From the NCBI GenBank assembly GCA_963843455.1, contig CAWJKE010000007.1, positions 186,001-250,000 on the forward strand: a stretch of 64,000 bases of DNA. Direction: 5' to 3'. The translations under genes were made by a program, and so were the position numbers. Each line of letters opens with the position of its first letter. Position 1 is the first letter of the stretch. The notes below the pieces were generated by a model, which saw only the letters and a program-made list of their open reading frames with translations, had not been told where the DNA came from and searched no databases. This DNA comes from CAIQPS01 sp963843455 (GTDB lineage: Bacteria > Actinomycetota > Thermoleophilia > RBG-16-64-13). This document shows, in pieces, positions 59,473 through 64,000 of the stretch.

Positions 59473-59698
59473 TGCGGACTGCACCTCACACTTCTGGTAA
59501 TGGACTACGCCAAAGGATCACAACAAGCGTCATCAAACGCCGAACGATGCTCGGTGGCCCCTCCTTTCATCCTTTCTCCCGGCGCGCGCGTCCCAGGCGG
59601 CGACCGCCTCGGGAGGCAGAGCCATTCTAATCACTTCGGGCCTCTCTGTTCCAGAGGCTGTCGAGAAATGAGGTCTCGCGCCTGGGGCTGACGGGTGG
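59473..59698 (-). promoter_or_regulatory. Leader of the BMP importer operon
   Basis: A 226-bp region between serA and the binding-protein gene. GAAAGGAGGGG (minus strand, near 59560) could be a ribosome site for a very short leader peptide, but no convincing small gene follows. I see no known riboswitch fold, including purine or guanine type. Confidence 0.3.
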
Positions 59699-61312
59699 TC
59701 AGAAATCGATGATCTTCATCTCGTAGATCTCGTCCATCTCGAGGCACCGGTCTATCGCCTCTTGCGGGACGTCGTTGTCGAGCCCCAGGATCATGATCGA
59801 ATCGCAGCAGACGTTGTTGTCGCCGCTCGACGTCACCATGCGGGAGATATTCACGCCGTACTCGCCCATGATCGTACCCACTCGCCCGATGACCCCGGGG
59901 ACGTTCTCGTGCGGAACGTAGGCGATCTTGCCTTCGGGCACGAACACGATGGGAAACTCCCCTATCTGCACGATCCGGGGATGCTTGTGTTCCAGCACGG
60001 TGCCCGCTATCTCGAACGTCTGGTCCTCTCCCTCGGTCACGATGAGCCGTATCAGGTTACGGTAGTCGCCACTCTCGAGAGAGATCGTTTCGCGTACCTG
60101 GATGCCTGTCTGCTGGGCCAGCAGGCCGGCGTTGACGAAATTGACCGTACCGGAGGCCATGATGCCCTCGAGTATGCCCTTCAGAGCAAGCAGGGAGAGG
60201 ATGCGCGCATCTTCGGCATCGTCAATCTCCTTGCCGGCGAAGATGGTCTCGACCCGCTTGACGCTCTCCCGCCGGATCTGCCGGTACATGATGCCCATCT
60301 GCTCTGCAAGCCGAAGGAAGGCCTGAAGTTTGGTGAACGTCTCGTCCGAGAGTGCCGGCATGTTGACCGCGTTCTTGACGATCTGGCCGCGAAGCCCGCT
60401 GATGACCTCCGCGATGACCTCTTCGCCCACCCGTTTGGAGGCCTCCAGGGTCGACGCGCCCAGGTGCGGCGTCCCCACCACCGTGTCGAACTCGTAGAGC
60501 GGGTGGCTCTCCTGCGGTTCGTGTACCCAGGTATCGACGCCTAGGGACGCGATGTGACCCGATTTCAAGCCCCGATACAAGGACTCCTCGTTGAAAAGGC
60601 CGCCGCGAGCGCAGTTGACCAGACGGATGCCCGGCTTCATCATCGCGATCTGCTTGTCGCCGATCATGTTGACGGTCTCTTTGGTGCGAGGTGTGTGGAT
60701 GGTCACATAGTCCGACTCGCGGAGGAGTTCCTCGAGCGTTTCCCTCCGCTCCACGTTCAGGTTGCTGAACCTCGAATAGGGGATGTAGGGGTCGTAGGCG
60801 ATCACCCGCATCGAGAAGCCCCGGGCGCGCTGCGCGACGAGGCTGCCGATGCGGCCCAGCCCGATGATCCCGAGAGTCTTTGCGTATAACTCGCTACCTT
60901 CGAATTGCTGGCGTCCCCACTTGCCGCTCTTGATGAATCGGTCTGCCCAGGGGATGTTGCGGGTGCTCGCCAGTAAGAGGCCCATGGTGTGCTCGGCGGC
61001 CGAGACGATGTTGCTCTCCGGGGTGTTGCAGACGATGACGCCCTTCTGGGTGGCGTAGGGGACGTCGATATTGTCGAGCCCCGACCCGGCGCGGCCCACG
61101 ATGCGAAGGTTGACGGCGGCGTCGAGCAGGCTCTGGTCGATGAGCGTCTCGCTGCGTACCACGATGCCGTGATACGCGGGAATGATCTCGAGGAGTTGCT
61201 CATGGCTCAGGCCGTATCTGACGTCGACCTGACAAGCGGCTTTGAGCTTGGCGAGGATCTCTTCATCCATGAGCTCGGCGATGAGCACTCTCGATTGTGC
61301 GAGATCTTCCAA
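59699..61312 (-). CDS. serA: D-3-phosphoglycerate dehydrogenase
   Basis: First enzyme of serine synthesis, 537 residues: a catalytic domain with GRAGSGLDNIDVPYAT, the NAD loop LGIIGLGRIGSLVAQRA, catalytic Arg in VNCARGGLFNEESL and His in GTPHLGASTLEASKRV, then an ASB domain (about 320-450) and a C-terminal ACT domain (ENVPGVIGRVGTIMGEYGVN) for serine feedback. This is the long type typical of actinobacteria. TTG 61312 with GGGAGG upstream sets the start. The serine pathway also supplies C1 units, which links it to the folate genes in this window. Confidence 0.95.
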   Translation of the reverse strand: MEDLAQSRVLIAELMDEEILAKLKAACQVDVRYGLSHEQLLEIIPAYHGIVVRSETLIDQSLLDAAVNLRIVGRAGSGLDNIDVPYATQKGVIVCNTPESNIVSAAEHTMGLLLASTRNIPWADRFIKSGKWGRQQFEGSELYAKTLGIIGLGRIGSLVAQRARGFSMRVIAYDPYIPYSRFSNLNVERRETLEELLRESDYVTIHTPRTKETVNMIGDKQIAMMKPGIRLVNCARGGLFNEESLYRGLKSGHIASLGVDTWVHEPQESHPLYEFDTVVGTPHLGASTLEASKRVGEEVIAEVISGLRGQIVKNAVNMPALSDETFTKLQAFLRLAEQMGIMYRQIRRESVKRVETIFAGKEIDDAEDARILSLLALKGILEGIMASGTVNFVNAGLLAQQTGIQVRETISLESGDYRNLIRLIVTEGEDQTFEIAGTVLEHKHPRIVQIGEFPIVFVPEGKIAYVPHENVPGVIGRVGTIMGEYGVNISRMVTSSGDNNVCCDSIMILGLDNDVPQEAIDRCLEMDEIYEMKIIDF

Positions 61313-61495
61313 TCCTGCCTCCCATGCGTGGCGCGTGACGGCCCCGGCGGCCCCTCGTCCGCCGGGTATCAGGCTAACACAAGGTTACGGAGGCGTTCCA
61401 CAGCGTGCCAGACGGCGCACATGGCGCCGCTATGTGCGCTTCCAGCATCGTCCCCGGGCGCTCGCCCATCGCGCCCCGGCGGCGAGACTCAGGCG
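61313..61495. other. Intergenic region upstream of serA
   Basis: 183 bp with a hairpin CCCGGCGG/CCGCCGGG (61343-61366), no T-run. It is probably the end of the FTR-like transcript or part of the serA leader. No gene is seen. Confidence 0.35.
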
Positions 61496-61849
61496 TCACC
61501 GCCGGGCCAGCGCGAGTAAGAGGATGCGTTCGACCGGACGCCGTTCGGGCACCGGAACGTTGGCCACCGTCCCCTCGTTCCATTCCTTCGAAACGTAGAG
61601 GTTGCAGTAGCAGCTCCCGTACTCCTTCACGTCGGGCTCGCGGTAGTCGCACGGACAGATGATGTCCCGGTCGGCCTCCCGGTCCCTCAGCGCCAGGCGG
61701 CAGGGGCAACACATGTAGCCGTAGCGCTCCTTGTTGGTCAGCAGGCCCTCGAGGAGCGCCATGGTGAGCTCGCGGTTCTTGTTGAAGTAGTAGCCCTTGG
61801 CTTCGTTGACCTTCTTGAGCCGTTCGTAGAGTTCGTCTGCCGCACTCAC
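61496..61849 (-). CDS. Ferredoxin-thioredoxin reductase catalytic-domain protein
   Basis: A 117-residue protein with the FTR beta-subunit cluster pattern CPC-x14-CPC-x12-CYC (CCPCRLAL, ICPCDYREPD, GSCYCNLYV), binding a [4Fe-4S] cluster next to a redox-active disulfide. The last motif is CYC instead of CHC of the chloroplast/cyanobacterial enzyme, as in non-photosynthetic homologues. GTG 61849 overlaps the glutaredoxin stop by 4 nt, so the pair acts together: ferredoxin electrons reduce the glutaredoxin-like partner. No FTR variable subunit is present. Confidence 0.9.
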   Translation of the reverse strand: MSAADELYERLKKVNEAKGYYFNKNRELTMALLEGLLTNKERYGYMCCPCRLALRDREADRDIICPCDYREPDVKEYGSCYCNLYVSKEWNEGTVANVPVPERRPVERILLLALARR

Positions 61850-62100
61850 AGCCCCAACGCCTCCAGAATCTCGAGTTCGCGGTAACCCACTATCACTTTG
61901 TCGCCGATGATCACAGTGGGGAAGGCCACTTGAGGATTCACCTTGCGGACCTCTTCTATCGTCTTGCTCATCTCGTCGCGAGGAAGAAGGTCAACGTCGA
62001 CGAAATCATACGTGACGTTGTGAGCGTCCAGGAACTTCTTGGTGTTCCTGCAGTGGCCGCAGGTGCTAAGTGCGTAGAGGAAGACCTTAGGTTGATCCAT
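61846..62100 (-). CDS. Glutaredoxin/NrdH-like redox protein
   Basis: An 84-residue thioredoxin-fold protein with the active site STCGHCRNTKKF, cis-Pro in VAFPTVIIGDKV and the glutaredoxin C-terminal GYRELEILEALG. The CGHC site is unlike CPYC of classical glutaredoxin and closer to thioredoxin-type. ATG 62100 with AAGGTGA upstream. Coupled to the FTR-like gene, implying reduction by ferredoxin rather than by glutathione. Confidence 0.9.
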   Translation of the reverse strand: MDQPKVFLYALSTCGHCRNTKKFLDAHNVTYDFVDVDLLPRDEMSKTIEEVRKVNPQVAFPTVIIGDKVIVGYRELEILEALGL

Positions 62101-62260
62101 ATTCTCACCTTTCGCATGTCCGGAGGACGTTCCTCACTAGTCTACTTCGCATCGACCATACCCGTCGATGGGTGACAACATGCATTGGCGAGTCCGCGGT
62201 AATATGGCGGACGAGCGAAGGTCGAACCACCTGAGTCCGCCGAGGGGACAGACATGAAAC

Positions 62261-63623
62261 ATGAGCCGGTGCGCCGTGAAGCCTAGCCCAAGCGGACCGA
62301 GGCGGTTCTTCGCACGGAGGTGGGTCCGGCGGCTCATACCCTTCGCCTTTGGCATGGTCTTGGCGGCCGGCCTGCTCGTCGGGGCCCAGGCGCAGGCGGC
62401 CACGGCTCCCGCTCGGCCGGCCGGCACGATCGAGCCCGAGGGGGGTTACGAGAAGACGGTTCAGGCTCTGGCGCTACGGCATATCGCCAACGTCCCCGGA
62501 GATCCCTCCTTCGCCCCCACCGACGGGGTCACCCGCGCGCAGATGGCCGTATACCTGGCTCGCGCCCTCAGACTCCCCGACGACCGATACAGCGCTTTCG
62601 TGGACGTCAAACGGGGGGACTGGGGGTTCGGCGCGATAGGAGCCCTGTACAGAGCGGGGGTTATTGACGGGACTACCCCGTTGACCTTCTCGCCCAACCG
62701 GCCTGTCTCCCGCCAGGAAGCGGCGGCCCTGCTGGTCGCCGCTCTACGCTACTCGGTGGAGAAGCAAGGGGCCGTCGTCGGCGATTCACTCACCCCATAC
62801 CGCATCAAAGAGTTACTGGCCGGATTCAGGGACAAGGGGCTCATCGGCCCCGCCTATGCCACCGATGTCGCCATCGCCTATCGGGTGGGGTTGTTCGACG
62901 CCCCTTCCGAAGGCTTGCTCTTCCCTTCGCTCAGTCTCACTCAGAACGAACTGACCGCCATGCTCGAGCGTGCCTTCCTCGCGCGCGTCGCGACGAGGGC
63001 CATTTCGACGAGCGCCACTTCTCCTGCGGCGGTCGATCCCTGTCGGCGCGTATCCCAAGCTGTCGCGAGGCTCGAGCGGGCCGATGGTTCTGCTGCTGGA
63101 GTCGCGGCTGGCGGGGCTGCATTACCCCTGCGGCGCGATCGACGGGAAGTATGACTCCCGTACCCGGGACGCGGTCTTGGCCTTCCAGAAGTACGAGCGG
63201 CTAAAGCGCACCGGCGTGGTGGTCGACCAGGTCTGGCAGCGTCTGCTCGTGGCTAGGGCTCCGGAGCCTGTCCACATGAAGAGTGGGCGGCGGGTGGAGG
63301 TGGACCTCACCAGGCAAGTGTTGATGATGATCGTCGACAACAAGGTAATCATGACCATACATGTGTCCACGGGCAAGTACGGCACCCCCACCGGCGAGTG
63401 GCGCATCCGGACGAGGACCAAGGGCTGGCGGCCGACCTCCCTGGGGCCGGTCTGGTCGCCCTGCTACTTCATGGCCAGGAACGCCATCCACGGCTACGCA
63501 AGCGTGCCAACTTACCCGGCGAGCCACAACTGCGTCCGCACACCCATATGGGTGCAGAACTCGCTTGTAGATCAGATTGAACTCGGGATCGTTGTGGACG
63601 TCTTCTACAACAAGGCGAAGTAG
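62261..63623 (+). CDS. SLH-domain L,D-transpeptidase (one frame break)
   Basis: A secreted cell-wall protein of about 453 residues. A signal peptide (basic start, then FAFGMVLAAGLLVGAQAQA) precedes SLH-type repeats (IANVPGDPSFAPTDGVTRAQ; FVDVKRGDWGFGAI; FSPNRPVSRQEAAALLVAAL). A peptidoglycan-binding segment follows (LHYPCGAIDGKYDSRTRDAV), then a YkuD catalytic domain with HG...SHNCVR (Cys nucleophile). The frame changes at 63038-63040 (CCC); removing one base fuses PAAVDPVGAYPKL. ATG 62261 used; GTG 62276 possible. It should cross-link peptidoglycan while held in the S-layer or wall. Confidence 0.85.
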
Positions 63624-63681
63624 GGGAGGCGACCTGGGCCCGGCAGGCGCTCGCACTCGGTCGGCCGGCGAAGGCCGCCCG

Positions 63682-64000
63682 CTACACCCCCGCTGATCGC
63701 CGGATTAACCGCCTGCGCAACAAGTCGAGCGCCGCAAGAGCCGCCCGTTCGCGGATCTGATCGCGGCGCCCGAAGAGTCGCAGCCGCTCCACTTCGGTCA
63801 CTCCATCGACCACGCTGCCGATGAAGACCAGCCCGACGGGCTTCTCCTCGGTCCCCCCGCCGGGTCCCGCCACGCCGGTGGTGGAGAGGGTGCAGTCCGA
63901 AGAGAGCAGCCGTTGTACGCCTTGCGCCATGGCCCCCGCGACTTCGACGCTCACCGCTCCGTGCTCCGCCAATAGCTCCGCCGGGACGCCCAATACCCTC
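63682..64000 (-). CDS. cinA: CinA C-terminal domain protein (5' truncated by window edge)
   Basis: The last 106 residues of a CinA/PncC nicotinamide-nucleotide amidase domain, running off the window on the right. Motifs: LLAEHGAVSVEVAGAMAQG, STTGVAGPGGGTEEKPVGLV and FGRRDQIRERAALAALDLL. It converts NMN to nicotinate mononucleotide in pyridine-nucleotide recycling. Whether the N-terminal COG1058 domain is present cannot be seen. Confidence 0.9.
   Translation of the reverse strand, partial: RVLGVPAELLAEHGAVSVEVAGAMAQGVQRLLSSDCTLSTTGVAGPGGGTEEKPVGLVFIGSVVDGVTEVERLRLFGRRDQIRERAALAALDLLRRRLIRRSAGV

Noticed and set aside
62254..62286. Ten-codon leader peptide before the SLH protein
   Set aside because: ATG 62254 has a well-placed GAGGGG, but the frame ends after ten codons and has no attenuator features; noted only as a start ambiguity.

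Overview
This window is a GC-rich chromosomal segment dominated by nitrogen and one-carbon metabolism. Gene content points to an anaerobic, deep-branching Gram-positive, most likely an uncultured actinobacterial lineage: pyrophosphatase ion pump, HdrABC/MvhD electron-bifurcation genes, ATP-dependent activases of 2-hydroxyacyl-CoA dehydratase type, SLH-domain wall protein, MMPL exporter, DUF4037/DUF4125 cassette and abundant GTG/TTG starts. No rRNA or tRNA gene was seen, so taxonomy is an inference.

Layout, left to right. 0-5 kb: C-terminus of a membrane pyrophosphatase with a strong terminator, then two tandem KimA-like (KUP/APC) transporters. 5-15 kb: histidine degradation (hutH, hutI, ftcD, hutU) giving glutamate and formimino-THF, followed by a TPR/DUF4037/DUF4125 cassette, a Bcr-type MFS exporter and an unassigned protein. 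15-23 kb (minus strand): MMPL exporter and a two-gene orphan acyl-CoA dehydratase activase set. 23-29 kb: a P-II gene divergent from a PucR-type regulator, then two tandem amt-glnK pairs. 29-43.7 kb: one tightly coupled operon (4-nt overlaps at most junctions) with mvhD, metF, three glutamate-synthase-like genes, hdrC, hdrB, a giant hdrA fused to a GltD-like module, a second mvhD and metV. 43.7-46.5 kb: glycosyltransferase, YbjQ-like protein, methyltransferase. 46.9-54.2 kb (minus): gltB-gltD-glnA. 54.5-59.5 kb (minus): BMP-family nucleoside-type ABC importer. 59.7-62.1 kb (minus): serA, ferredoxin-thioredoxin-reductase-like protein and glutaredoxin. 62.3-64 kb: SLH/L,D-transpeptidase and the cinA end.

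How it may work together (inference): histidine breakdown supplies glutamate, ammonia and a THF-bound C1 unit. The MetF-Hdr-MetV operon could use that C1 unit as an electron sink through flavin-based bifurcation, and its GltB/GltD-like parts suggest a link to glutamate or amine chemistry. Ammonia is handled by two Amt/GlnK pairs, GS and canonical GOGAT, with a PucR-type regulator and TTGTAC inverted repeats as the visible control layer.

Two things stand out as possibly undescribed. (1) A 157-159 bp element occurs three times (17880-18036, 19465-19623, 46728-46884), each time directly 3' of a minus-strand gene. Its ends pair with each other in every copy although the end sequence itself changes between copies, as expected for a structured RNA. 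(2) The metF / glutamate-synthase-like / hdrCBA / mvhD / metV operon contains a 1553-residue HdrA-GltD-HdrA fusion.

Caution: nine genuine-looking frame breaks, all fixed by removing one base and most beside short homopolymers, fall in 4.6-9.7 kb and 51-63 kb. I treat them as probable base-calling insertions and annotate the genes across them; one further break at the NupP-type permease start is less certain.
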